From Chloroflexota bacterium (GTDB lineage Bacteria > Chloroflexota > Anaerolineae > Anaerolineales > Villigracilaceae): a stretch of DNA of 32,619 nt. Below are positions 23,802 to 32,619 of this stretch, in pieces. Below the pieces are notes generated by a model. That model was not told the DNA's origin. It was given only the letters and a program-made list of their open reading frames with translations, and ran no database searches. Both the position numbers and the translations under genes were made by a program. The DNA lies in assembly GCA_005778035.1 (NCBI GenBank), contig SXKT01000012.1, forward strand, positions 1 to 32,619. The letters are read 5' to 3'. Numbering within the stretch: the first letter of the stretch is position 1; each line of letters begins with the position of its first letter.

Positions 23802-26255
23802 ATGATGGAAATTTTAAAATTGAGCGGGGCATGGCAATTTTGCCAGGCAGAAGAAAATGAATGGCACCCAGCCACGGTGCCGGGTGGTGTCCACACTGAT
23901 TTGCTGGCTTTGGGGTTGATCCCTGACCCATTTTTTGGGGATCATGAAAAATCGGTTGCCTGGGTTGCCAAAAAGGATTGGCAATATCAACGGGAATTTG
24001 AGATCAGTCCCCAAATGATTAACAACGCGGGCATGTTTCTTGTCTGTGATGGTTTGGATACGCTCGCGACTGTGGCCATTAACGGTAAAACAATTGGTGC
24101 AGCCGATAATATGTATCGGCAATATCGCTGGGATGTGAAAGAAAGCCTAAAAGTGGGCAAGAATCACATTTCGATAACCTTTCATTCGGCTGTAAATTAT
24201 ATTTCCGAAAAACAGGCTAATTTACCGCTTGCCGGGGTGCCGCAGGCGATCGCCGGGGGGCCACACCTCCGCAAGGCACCTTGTCAATTCGGCTGGGACT
24301 GGGGTCCCCAACTTCCACCGATCGGTATCTGGAAGGATATTCGGCTTGAATTTTCCGATGGTGCTCGAATTGAGCAAGTATGGTTGCGGCAAACGCATAG
24401 ATCAGGAACTGTGACCATTACAGGTGATGTACGGGTAGATGGTGATGTTGCGGGAAAAAATGTCAAACTCTTGGTCACCGGACCAGACGGCGCTGTATAC
24501 CAAAGCCTGGCTGCCGCGGGCACGACACTATCAGTTGAAGTGGACCAACCGAAGTTGTGGTGGCCCAACGGATACGGCCATCAACCTCTTTACGATGTAA
24601 AGGTCTCCCTGATAAATGGAGATGACTCTCTGGATGAAAAAAAATTACGCCTTGGACTCCGAACAGTTGAATTGCGCCAGCAGCCAGACCAATGGGGCAA
24701 GTCTTTTACTTTTGTGGTGAATGGCCAGCCGATCTTTGCAAAAGGAGCAAACTGGATCCCGGCAGATTCTTTCCCTACCCGTTTGAATCGTTCGTCGATC
24801 GAAAGATTATTGCGCTCAGCGGTAGAGGTTAACCAAAACATGCTGCGTGTTTGGGGCGGTGGTTTTTACGAAGAAGACGCCTTTTACGACCTGTGCGATG
24901 AACTCGGAATTTTGGTTTGGCAGGATTTTATCTTCTCCTGCAGTATCTACCCGTTAGGTGATGCGGCCTTTTTGGAGAATGTGCGAATTGAGGTTGAGCA
25001 AAACGTTGCCCGAATCCGACATCATGCCAGCCTGGCTTTGTGGTGCGGAAATAATGAGATGGAACAAGGATGGGTGGAATGGGGTTGGAATAAACCAGAG
25101 TTGGCTACATTAAAACAAGACTACCACAACTTTTTCCATTCTACTTTGGCGGGTTGGGTAAAGGAATTGGACCCCGACCATAGCTATTGGCCAAGCTCCC
25201 CATCTTCAGATACGCCCTTTGAAGATCCCAACGGCCAAAAACAGGGTGACGCCCATTATTGGGACGTTTGGCACGGCCGTAAGCCATTTACCGCTTATCG
25301 CAACCAATACCCCCGCTTTATGAGTGAATTTGGTTTTCAAGCTTTGCCGCCGATTGAGACCATCGCGATGTATGCGGAACCTAAAGACTGGAATATGACC
25401 TCGTACATTATGGACCAGCACCAAAAAAATGCCAGCGGCAACTCCTTGATGGTAGGGCAGATGTTGGATACGTTTAGGATGCCAAAAGATTTTGAATCGT
25501 TGGCTTACCTTAGCATGGTGTTGCAAGCTGAAGGGATTCGATATGGTGTTGAACATTGGCGCCGTTATCCTGAACGTGTTTCTGGAATTATTTATTGGCA
25601 GTTAAACGATTGCTGGCCTGTAGCCTCTTGGTCCAGCCTCGATTATTATGGCCGTTGGAAGGCTTTGCATTATTCGGCAAAACAGTTTTTCGCGCCTGTT
25701 TTGCTCTCCATAGAAGATGCACCACCCATTCAAAAGGTATTCATCACCAACGATACTGGTTCAGCCTGGAGTGGTTCGATGGACTGGAGGCTTGAGACCT
25801 TGGATGGCGAGTTGATTAGGCATGGAACTGAGATAGTGGCATGTTTGCCGTACAGTTGTGCCAAAATCGCTGAATTTGATTTCTCGGCTGAGGTGGATGA
25901 TTCCAGATCGCGGCAGACTGCCTTTATTGTGGATCTATATCAAAACGGCAATTTGGTCGCGACAAAAAGCGCCTATTTTCAGCCGACCAAACATGTAGAA
26001 CTGGAAGACCCAAATATCATTGCCAAAATTGATACAACAGGAAATTCTGTCTTGGTGGAATTAACCTCCAAGAGTTTGGCTCGTTTGGTTGAAGTCAAGT
26101 TCGCCGGGGTGGATGGTATATGGAGCGACAATTACTTTGACCTTCCCGCTAACAAACCAAAGATTGTAACCTTCAACCCCCAAGTGGCCATGAATTCGGA
26201 AAAAGCGAAACAATTATTGCAGGTACGATCCGTTTACAACAGTTTTGCGAATTGA
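23802..26255 (+). CDS. Beta-mannosidase-like glycoside hydrolase, family GH2
   Basis: GH2 sandwich/TIM-barrel layout; PCQFGWDWGPQLPPIGIWKDI, WGGGFYEEDAFYDLCDELGILVWQDFIFSCS, acid/base WCGNNE, nucleophile region RFMSEFGFQA; no signal peptide. Confidence 0.93.
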   Translation: MMEILKLSGAWQFCQAEENEWHPATVPGGVHTDLLALGLIPDPFFGDHEKSVAWVAKKDWQYQREFEISPQMINNAGMFLVCDGLDTLATVAINGKTIGAADNMYRQYRWDVKESLKVGKNHISITFHSAVNYISEKQANLPLAGVPQAIAGGPHLRKAPCQFGWDWGPQLPPIGIWKDIRLEFSDGARIEQVWLRQTHRSGTVTITGDVRVDGDVAGKNVKLLVTGPDGAVYQSLAAAGTTLSVEVDQPKLWWPNGYGHQPLYDVKVSLINGDDSLDEKKLRLGLRTVELRQQPDQWGKSFTFVVNGQPIFAKGANWIPADSFPTRLNRSSIERLLRSAVEVNQNMLRVWGGGFYEEDAFYDLCDELGILVWQDFIFSCSIYPLGDAAFLENVRIEVEQNVARIRHHASLALWCGNNEMEQGWVEWGWNKPELATLKQDYHNFFHSTLAGWVKELDPDHSYWPSSPSSDTPFEDPNGQKQGDAHYWDVWHGRKPFTAYRNQYPRFMSEFGFQALPPIETIAMYAEPKDWNMTSYIMDQHQKNASGNSLMVGQMLDTFRMPKDFESLAYLSMVLQAEGIRYGVEHWRRYPERVSGIIYWQLNDCWPVASWSSLDYYGRWKALHYSAKQFFAPVLLSIEDAPPIQKVFITNDTGSAWSGSMDWRLETLDGELIRHGTEIVACLPYSCAKIAEFDFSAEVDDSRSRQTAFIVDLYQNGNLVATKSAYFQPTKHVELEDPNIIAKIDTTGNSVLVELTSKSLARLVEVKFAGVDGIWSDNYFDLPANKPKIVTFNPQVAMNSEKAKQLLQVRSVYNSFAN

Positions 26256-26281
26256 CCATTTTGATGAAAGAGGAAAGCACA

Positions 26282-28591
26282 ATGAGTAAAAACTTGGCGG
26301 AACTGATCTCACAAATGACCTTGGAAGAAAAAGCCGGTTTGTGTACCGGCGCCAGTGCGTGGACGACAACACCCATAGAGCGGCTTGAAATCCCTGAATT
26401 GATCTGTTCTGATGGCCCGCATGGTGTCCGCCGGCAGCCGAATGTCCACGATATGGGAGCGAAGTCTCTCCCGGCTACCTGCTTCCCTACCGCTTCGTGC
26501 GTATCGGCCTCCTGGGATGTTGACTTGATCCACGAAATGGGCCAGGCTCTTGCGGAAGAGTGCATCGCGCTGGATGTCGATATGTTATTAGGCCCCGGCA
26601 CAAATATGAAAAGGTCTCCGCTGGGCGGCCGCAACTTTGAATACTTTTCAGAAGACCCGTACATGGCCGGTGAGATGGCTGCCAGTTTTATCAATGGTGT
26701 GCAATCACTTGGTGTTGGCACATCTCTAAAGCATTATGCCGCCAACAATCAAGAATTTCAACGGTTCAGTATCAGTGCCGAAGTGGACGAACGAACGCTG
26801 CGAGAGTTGTATTTGCCCGCTTTTGAGACTGCGGTAAAAAAATCGCAGCCTTGGTCTGTCATGTGCTCTTACAACAAAGTTAATGGCACTTTTGCCTCAG
26901 AGCATAAGGTTCTGCTTACCGACATACTAAAAAAAGAATGGGGATTTGAAGGCTTGGTAGTATCGGACTGGGGTGCGGTGCGTAACCGTGTTAAGGCGTT
27001 GCAAGCCGGTTTGGATTGGGAAATGCCCGGGCCTCAAGATCGGCGTGTACAAGCGGTCATTGAGGCGGTTCGTGCCGGAACTCTCGATGAATCGGTGTTG
27101 AATGAATCTGTGAGGAGGATTTTGCGCATAGTCTTTAAAGCGCAAGAAACACCCAAAACCGGAAAATTCGATATTGATGGACATCATGCCTTGGCTCAAA
27201 AGATCGCATCCGAAGGTATGGTTCTCTTGAAAAATGATGGAATTTTGCCATTAAAAGCTCCCCAGCATGTTGCTATCATTGGCAAAGCGGCAGAGCAAGC
27301 TCATTTCCAGGGTGGCGGAAGTTCGCATATTAATCCTACCAAGGTGGCTGTACCGTTTTCTGAGTTGCAATCACGCGGTGGGAATGCTGAATTTTCTTAT
27401 GCGGAAGGGTACCCTGCTGACAATAGCTTCCAACCGATGATGATCGATCAGGCGGTTGGCATAGCCCGGTCTGCTGATGTGGCGGTTTTATTCATTGCGT
27501 TACCTACATACAAAGAGTCTGAAGGGTACGACCGAAAAGATCTGGATCTTACCGACCAGCAAATCGCCTTGATCAAGGCGGTGAGCGCGGCCCAACCAAA
27601 ATGCGTGGTTGTGCTTAATAACGGATCTCCTGTAGTAATGAAGGAGTGGATAGACAGTGTACCAGCCGTATTGGAGGCTTATATGATGGGCCAGGCTGGC
27701 GGTGCTGCGGTGGCAGATGTATTGTATGGCAAGGTAAACCCGAGTGGAAAACTAACCGAGACATTCCCTCTGCGTTTGGAGGACACACCATCCTTTACCA
27801 ATTGGCCGGGTGAAACAGGCACGGTGCACTATGGCGAAGGGATGTTCATTGGTTACCGCCATTATGACAAACGAAAAATCCCGGTTCAGTTTCCTTTTGG
27901 GTTTGGCTTAAGCTACACCACCTTTGATTATGCTGACATAACGGTGTCTGCCAAGAATTTTAGGGACACCGATGGCCTTACCGTCACAGCCAGAATAACA
28001 AATACTGGCAAGGTTGCCGGCAAGGAAGTGGTGCAGTTATATGTGCGTGACAATGAAGCAAGTTTGGTGCGGCCTGAAAAAGAATTAAAAGGCTTTGCAA
28101 AAGTAAGCCTAAACCCAGGGGAAAGCAAGATCGTTCGTTTCAAGTTGGATTTCCGCAGTTTTGCCTTTTACCATGTAGAACACAAGCAATGGATCACTGA
28201 AGATGGTGAGTTTGAAATCCTGATCGCAGCATCAGCTACCGATATAAGGTTGTCAGAGACGGTTACTTTAAAATCCAGCCTGGTCTTGCCATGTATTTTG
28301 GATATTGAATCCACCATTAAGGAATGGTTGTCGGATCCCCGAGGCAAGATGGTAATAAACCCGATTTACCAGCAGATTGAAAACCATTCACGGGCTATGT
28401 TTTCTCAACAGGATAGGTACGGCGATAACAAACCCGACACCACCGACAACCTTGGTATGGGTGATGTGATGGAGATGATGAATGACATGCCTTTGGTCAG
28501 CGTGTTGATGTGGCAACAAGGTACCCTTACCATGCCAGCGGAGGATATGGTCGAAGGATTATTAATGCAAGCGAGGAATTTGGGAAAGTGA
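26282..28591 (+). CDS. Beta-glucosidase-like glycoside hydrolase, family GH3 with C-terminal Fn3-like domain
   Basis: GPGTNMKRSPLGGRNFEYFSEDPYMAGEMA, SLKHYAANNQE, VVSDWGAV (nucleophile Asp), FPFGFGLSYTTFDY; no signal peptide; ATG at 26282 preceded by GAGGA. Confidence 0.93.
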   Translation: MSKNLAELISQMTLEEKAGLCTGASAWTTTPIERLEIPELICSDGPHGVRRQPNVHDMGAKSLPATCFPTASCVSASWDVDLIHEMGQALAEECIALDVDMLLGPGTNMKRSPLGGRNFEYFSEDPYMAGEMAASFINGVQSLGVGTSLKHYAANNQEFQRFSISAEVDERTLRELYLPAFETAVKKSQPWSVMCSYNKVNGTFASEHKVLLTDILKKEWGFEGLVVSDWGAVRNRVKALQAGLDWEMPGPQDRRVQAVIEAVRAGTLDESVLNESVRRILRIVFKAQETPKTGKFDIDGHHALAQKIASEGMVLLKNDGILPLKAPQHVAIIGKAAEQAHFQGGGSSHINPTKVAVPFSELQSRGGNAEFSYAEGYPADNSFQPMMIDQAVGIARSADVAVLFIALPTYKESEGYDRKDLDLTDQQIALIKAVSAAQPKCVVVLNNGSPVVMKEWIDSVPAVLEAYMMGQAGGAAVADVLYGKVNPSGKLTETFPLRLEDTPSFTNWPGETGTVHYGEGMFIGYRHYDKRKIPVQFPFGFGLSYTTFDYADITVSAKNFRDTDGLTVTARITNTGKVAGKEVVQLYVRDNEASLVRPEKELKGFAKVSLNPGESKIVRFKLDFRSFAFYHVEHKQWITEDGEFEILIAASATDIRLSETVTLKSSLVLPCILDIESTIKEWLSDPRGKMVINPIYQQIENHSRAMFSQQDRYGDNKPDTTDNLGMGDVMEMMNDMPLVSVLMWQQGTLTMPAEDMVEGLLMQARNLGK

Positions 28592-28605
28592 ACCAAATTG
28601 GATGA

Positions 28606-28644
28606 AAAAATAGAGCCTTGGTTTATTCCCAAGGCTCTATTTTT
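28606..28644. terminator. Bidirectional intrinsic terminator between convergent genes
   Basis: Perfect 16-bp stem AAAAATAGAGCCTTGG (28606-28621) / CCAAGGCTCTATTTTT (28629-28644), 7-nt loop, A/T tracts both sides. Confidence 0.95.
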
Positions 28645-28648
28645 ATTG

Positions 28649-29500
28649 CTACCGATCGTACCGTAAACATTCTTCACAAACGCAATAGGGATCCGATGCA
28701 TTATGTTTGGTATTTGTCTTGCGTTTGGCAAACGCAGCTGCGCGGGCAGATTTCTTGGCAATGTGGGCTTCTTCTGTCTTGGATAGTTTAATAGGACCAA
28801 AGTCGCGCATTGGGTCTATGGGCAGACAATTTTCAGTGATATAAGTCGCCAACGTATCCAATTGTTCATCAACCAGATCTGCCAAATTTTGGATCTTGAT
28901 CACGACTGTGTCTGTATCCCATCCTGCGGAAAAAAACGCATGGCTGGTCATATTGTATCCGGTCAACAATTCCTCCACGGCGGTATCGTCATCATCGAAG
29001 GCGACCATGATCAATTTGGGTTTATATTGGTCAAGTGCTTCCCGCAAGAATTCAGAACGTAATTTGCCTGCCTTTTGGCGATATGTAGAATGGTCAAGGA
29101 ATTTGGGTAGTATGCTTGTTATCTGCTGCCTGAATTCCGGACCTTCAGGGATTGGATAAAAAGGTATCAGAAATGAATTGTGCTTGTCCGTGAATAATTT
29201 TTCTTTGGCTAATTTGGCCACTTCCGTGGCAGTCGGCTTTTTCCCCTCCAATAGCAGGTACAACTTGGCCAATGCGTTGCCTTGCCCCAGAAGGTTTTGT
29301 TGGTCAAACTTTTGCCAGGACATTCCAAGCACATCCAAGGCATCTTCCATGGAAACCAAGGAATCCAAGTTCAATCGTCGTTCCAATTCAGCAATTGAGC
29401 CATCGGATTCGTGGCCTACCAAAAACCATAGGTCTGATTCAGCCTGCCCATAACCAAAAAAGTTTAGCAGTTCGTACATTTCATCATCAGAAAATGCCAT
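28649..29500 (-). CDS. Protein of unknown function; possible uracil-DNA-glycosylase-like fold; C-terminal CxCxxC
   Basis: Start MAFSDDEMYELLNFFGYG at 29500 with GGGAG upstream (ORF track start 29518); GYGQAESDLWFLVGHESDG N-terminus, LIPFYPIPEG middle motif, YCVCEEC tail. Confidence 0.75.
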   Translation of the reverse strand: MAFSDDEMYELLNFFGYGQAESDLWFLVGHESDGSIAELERRLNLDSLVSMEDALDVLGMSWQKFDQQNLLGQGNALAKLYLLLEGKKPTATEVAKLAKEKLFTDKHNSFLIPFYPIPEGPEFRQQITSILPKFLDHSTYRQKAGKLRSEFLREALDQYKPKLIMVAFDDDDTAVEELLTGYNMTSHAFFSAGWDTDTVVIKIQNLADLVDEQLDTLATYITENCLPIDPMRDFGPIKLSKTEEAHIAKKSARAAAFAKRKTNTKHNASDPYCVCEECLRYDR

Positions 29501-29508
29501 TGCGTAGG

Positions 29509-30567
29509 TTACTCCCACTCTTTTTTGTCATTCATGCAAAACCCTTCCAAAGGGAGTGCCTGAATGCTGGTTCGAAATCCATTTACTGTAGTAGCCATAA
29601 ACAAAGAATTGAGGATCGCTTCTTCGGTTGCTTCGATCGCACCCAGAAACAATGGTGAAATAATATCGTTGCTCAATTCATCATACCGCGAAACCGCCAT
29701 TATGCGTTTCTCAGCTGTGCGAATGGTGTTGGGGTGGGTGGAAAATGCTATCGCATAATCGCCGCTACCATTGGAAAACGCCGCCCCTGTACGAGCCAAT
29801 CCCGCCATTGACCGCGCGGCCAACCTGTTTAAGTTCCGGTCTGAGACAGGCGCGTCTGTCGCCAGTATGATCATAACAGAGCCATCGGTGCGGGATGTAG
29901 GCGTGGTAGTGGCAGATCTTGGCTGCAAGGGTTGGTTGCCAACCCGTAATTGGCCACCGAAGTTGGATTGAACCAATACTCCAACCGTATAAGGGTTTCC
30001 ATCGATTTGGCACACACGGCTACTGGTTCCAATTCCACCTTTGTATCCAAAGGCGATCGTGCCACTACCTGCTCCAACACTTCCTTCTTCAACGCAGCCA
30101 CCATGCGCATTTTCTATCGCCTGAATAGCCATTGAGGTTGTGATGCTGAATTGGGTAATGTCATTAAGAATGCCGTCGTTAGTTTCGCCTACAATGGCAT
30201 TGATCGAGCGTATGTCGGATTCTTGGTTGGTTTTCAGAGTAAATTCAATGATGGCTTGCATCGCTGTTGGAACTGCCAAGGTGTTGGTGAGCAAAATGGG
30301 GGTTTCGACCTCACCCAATTCAGCCAGTTGGGTGCTACCGGCCAATTTGCCAAAACCATTAGCGATATGGATGCCAGCGGCAACTTTGTTATGGTAAAGC
30401 GATTTTGAATGTGGCAAAATGGCGGTTACACCAGTATGAATATGGCTGCCCTGGTGTAAGGTGATATGACCAACGGATACCCCTTCAACGTCTGTGATCG
30501 CATTCAAGGAGCCTGTTGGTAATATCCCAATTGGACCGATCAAATTGCGTGCCCGGGTGCGTTCCAT
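29509..30567 (-). CDS. P1 family peptidase (DmpA/BapA-like, N-terminal nucleophile aminopeptidase)
   Basis: NAITDVEGVSVGHITL, GVTAILPHS, GSVGAGSGTIAFGYKGGIGTSSRV (autoprocessing region), GSVMIILATDAPV. Confidence 0.92.
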   Translation of the reverse strand: MERTRARNLIGPIGILPTGSLNAITDVEGVSVGHITLHQGSHIHTGVTAILPHSKSLYHNKVAAGIHIANGFGKLAGSTQLAELGEVETPILLTNTLAVPTAMQAIIEFTLKTNQESDIRSINAIVGETNDGILNDITQFSITTSMAIQAIENAHGGCVEEGSVGAGSGTIAFGYKGGIGTSSRVCQIDGNPYTVGVLVQSNFGGQLRVGNQPLQPRSATTTPTSRTDGSVMIILATDAPVSDRNLNRLAARSMAGLARTGAAFSNGSGDYAIAFSTHPNTIRTAEKRIMAVSRYDELSNDIISPLFLGAIEATEEAILNSLFMATTVNGFRTSIQALPLEGFCMNDKKEWE

Positions 30568-30574
30568 AACTAAC

Positions 30575-31798
30575 CTATGCCTTAGCAGGCTGAACGTTAA
30601 AAGATTTTAAGCGGGAAATTGCAAACAAAATGGCAGTGCTGGCAAGGCCCAAAGCCAAGCCGCCCCACCATATGGCAACGGGGCTTACCTGGTCGTGCAA
30701 GGTGCCACCAACCAGAGGAGCAAACGCGCGAGAAATTCCCCATGAAAGCCAATACAAGCTCATGTATCTGCCACGCAAGTCTACAGGAGCCATATCGGCG
30801 ATGTATTTGGTCGCGGTTGGAATCAAGATCAATTCTCCAATGGTCATGATCACCATGCTGAGCCAAAAACCCCAAAAGGAATTCATTACCGCAACCGAGC
30901 CGACACCAATCGCATAGGCAAACATCCCCAAAGCGATAGCAGATCGGGATTCCATTTTTTTAACCACCATAGTGACAGGATATTGGATGAACACGCACAT
31001 TAATGCATTTGTCATCGGAATCAGGCTGTATTGGGTCTCTTTGATACCAAAATATTTGTTGGTATACACGGCCAGTAACATCCACAATATCATTGGCGCC
31101 ATAATTCCGACGGTAAGGGTACCTAAAAATACCAGATATTTGTGGTTTCGGAGAACCAGTGCGTATCCTCGGGGTTGTTCGGCAGATGAGGCAGTGGATG
31201 TCGCGCGTTCGCTTTTTTGGAGGGTTTCGCGAGTGAACAACCAAAGGTAAAAGCCGTACAATGTCATGGCAATTGCAGCAATGATGAACCCAAGCTGATA
31301 AGAGCGAGCGACGATTAAACCACCGATGGCCGGGCCAATTGCAATGCCGGTGTTGTTAAACATCCGCAATATGGAATACGCTGATGAACGTTTTTCAGGC
31401 GGGATCATGTCCGCCATCATAGCATCGGAACCGACAGAATAGAGCGGCATTGCAGCACCGATGAGCGTCATGGGGACCAAAAAGGCCACATAACTGCCTG
31501 CCAAACCCATTAACAGGTAAGCAAACCCATGTGAAATTTGGGCAAATATCATTAGGTTGCGCCTGCCGAATCGGTCGGCAAAAAAACCACCCAATGGCGA
31601 GGCCCCCAAAGCGGTAAGAGAGCTGATGGTTATGATCGATGTGACCGTGGAGATCGGCATATCCAACGTTTGGCTAACGTAAATCAGTTGGAATGGCCAG
31701 ATCATACTTGAACCGGCAGAGCTGATCAATACACCAACAGTTACGATCCAAAATTGGCGGGGATATTCATGGAAGAGGTTGTGCAGTTTTTGGTACAA
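30575..31798 (-). CDS. MFS transporter
   Basis: 12-TM-like hydrophobic pattern, ASPLGGFFADRFGRRNLM signature in the first loop, DMAPVDLRGRYMSLYWLSWGISRAFAPLVGG. Confidence 0.93.
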   Translation of the reverse strand: MYQKLHNLFHEYPRQFWIVTVGVLISSAGSSMIWPFQLIYVSQTLDMPISTVTSIITISSLTALGASPLGGFFADRFGRRNLMIFAQISHGFAYLLMGLAGSYVAFLVPMTLIGAAMPLYSVGSDAMMADMIPPEKRSSAYSILRMFNNTGIAIGPAIGGLIVARSYQLGFIIAAIAMTLYGFYLWLFTRETLQKSERATSTASSAEQPRGYALVLRNHKYLVFLGTLTVGIMAPMILWMLLAVYTNKYFGIKETQYSLIPMTNALMCVFIQYPVTMVVKKMESRSAIALGMFAYAIGVGSVAVMNSFWGFWLSMVIMTIGELILIPTATKYIADMAPVDLRGRYMSLYWLSWGISRAFAPLVGGTLHDQVSPVAIWWGGLALGLASTAILFAISRLKSFNVQPAKA

Positions 31799-31819
31799 GG
31801 CAGGTTACCAGTGGTTATG

Positions 31820-31851
31820 AAAAAACAAGGGCGGGTTTGAACCCGCCCTTG
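31820..31851 (-). terminator. Intrinsic terminator downstream of pnp
   Basis: Perfect 12-bp stem CAAGGGCGGGTT (31826-31837) / AACCCGCCCTTG (31840-31851); on the - strand followed by TTTTTT. Confidence 0.9.
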
Positions 31852-31878
31852 CGTACTTGCTTGTTGGGTTCTTGTGGA

Positions 31879-32619
31879 TCACTTTCTAAAATTCGAACGG
31901 CCGCGATCACCACCACGGTCTCCACCGCGCCCGTGGCCACGGTCTCCACCGCGTCCACGATCACCACCCCTGTCACCACCGGGGCGGGGGCCGCTCTTCT
32001 TGGAGTCTTTTTCCTGGGCTTCTTCCAGTGTCCAGCCTTCCAAAACGGCTTGTCGGCTCAGGCGGATCTTGCCGGCAGGGTCAATGCCGGTGACCATTAC
32101 GGTAACTTCATCACCCAGGTCGTACAATTCCTCAACCTTGTTAACACGTTCGCTGGCCAGTTGGCTAATATGAACCAAGCCATCGGTGCCTGGCAGGATC
32201 TCAACGAAAGCTCCAAAATCGGCAATGCGAACGATCTTGCCGGTGTAGATACGGCCCAGCTCCACTACCTCGCCCAAGGCCTCAACCCGTTGACGGGCGA
32301 TCTCGGCGTTTTCACCATCGGTGCTGGCAATGTATACGGTACCATCCTCTTGCACATCGATCTTGACCTTAGTCTCTTCTTGAAGCGCGCGAATGTTCTT
32401 GCCGCCGGGGCCGATCAACGCACCGATCTTATCGACAGGAATCTTGACGGTGATGATTCGGGGTGCGTGAGGTTTAAGCGATGCGCGAGGTTCAGGAACG
32501 ATTTCAAGCATTTTGCCCAAAATGAACAGTCGGGCTTCGCGTGCCTGTTCCAATGCTTCTTTCATCATGGCAGTGCTCAGCCCGCTGATCTTGATGTCCA
32601 TCTGCAGGGCGGTAATGCC
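31879..32619 (-). CDS. pnp: Polyribonucleotide nucleotidyltransferase, C-terminal part (KH + S1 domains, Gly/Arg/Asp-rich tail); 5' part lies beyond the window
   Basis: [29 protein letters not shown] motif [25 protein letters not shown]1 domain [33 protein letters not shown], tail [28 protein letters not shown]. Confidence 0.96.
   Translation of the reverse strand, partial: GITALQMDIKISGLSTAMMKEALEQAREARLFILGKMLEIVPEPRASLKPHAPRIITVKIPVDKIGALIGPGGKNIRALQEETKVKIDVQEDGTVYIASTDGENAEIARQRVEALGEVVELGRIYTGKIVRIADFGAFVEILPGTDGLVHISQLASERVNKVEELYDLGDEVTVMVTGIDPAGKIRLSRQAVLEGWTLEEAQEKDSKKSGPRPGGDRGGDRGRGGDRGHGRGGDRGGDRGRSNFRK

Noticed and set aside
31874-32173. Pro/Ser/Arg-rich + strand ORF (PRSPPRSPP...)
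   Set aside because: Reverse-strand shadow of the GGDRG repeats and S1 domain of pnp.
1-32619. tRNA, rRNA, CRISPR, phage or insertion-sequence content
   Set aside because: Nothing resembling tRNA cloverleafs, rRNA, repeat-spacer arrays, transposases or terminal inverted repeats with target duplications was seen by eye; a tRNAscan/Rfam/ISfinder search would be needed to exclude them fully.

Overview
The window looks like an ordinary bacterial chromosome segment. I infer a Chloroflexota/Anaerolineae-type genome from protein style; this was not tested. It has three blocks. (1) A + strand bioenergetic block, ~0.5-12.2 kb, encodes only the membrane sectors of two complexes. These are the complex I membrane arm (nuoA-H-J-K-L-M-M-N, with two NuoM paralogs and a C-terminally long NuoL) followed by Fo ATP synthase (AtpI/AtpZ-like, a, c, and a b subunit fused to a delta C-terminal domain). 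No peripheral complex I genes (B,C,D,E,F,G,I) and no F1 genes (alpha, gamma, beta, epsilon) are present. (2) After an intrinsic terminator come murE and a GNAT, then a divergent glycan-utilisation locus. It contains a MalT-like STAND/LuxR regulator (-) facing a family-5 SBP/Opp-type ABC transporter plus GH2 beta-mannosidase and GH3 beta-glucosidase (+), ending in a bidirectional terminator. (3) A - strand run follows: pnp (3' part, RGG-like tail), MFS transporter, DmpA/P1 peptidase, and a possible uracil-DNA-glycosylase-like protein of unknown function. The most interesting points are the membrane-sector-only supercluster with 2M-type complex I features, the b/delta-C fusion lacking the delta N-terminal domain, a second NuoM lacking the TM7 lysine, a perfect 17-bp hairpin after the SBP gene, and two strong dyads in the regulator/transporter intergenic region. 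I saw no CRISPR array, tRNA, rRNA or insertion sequence.
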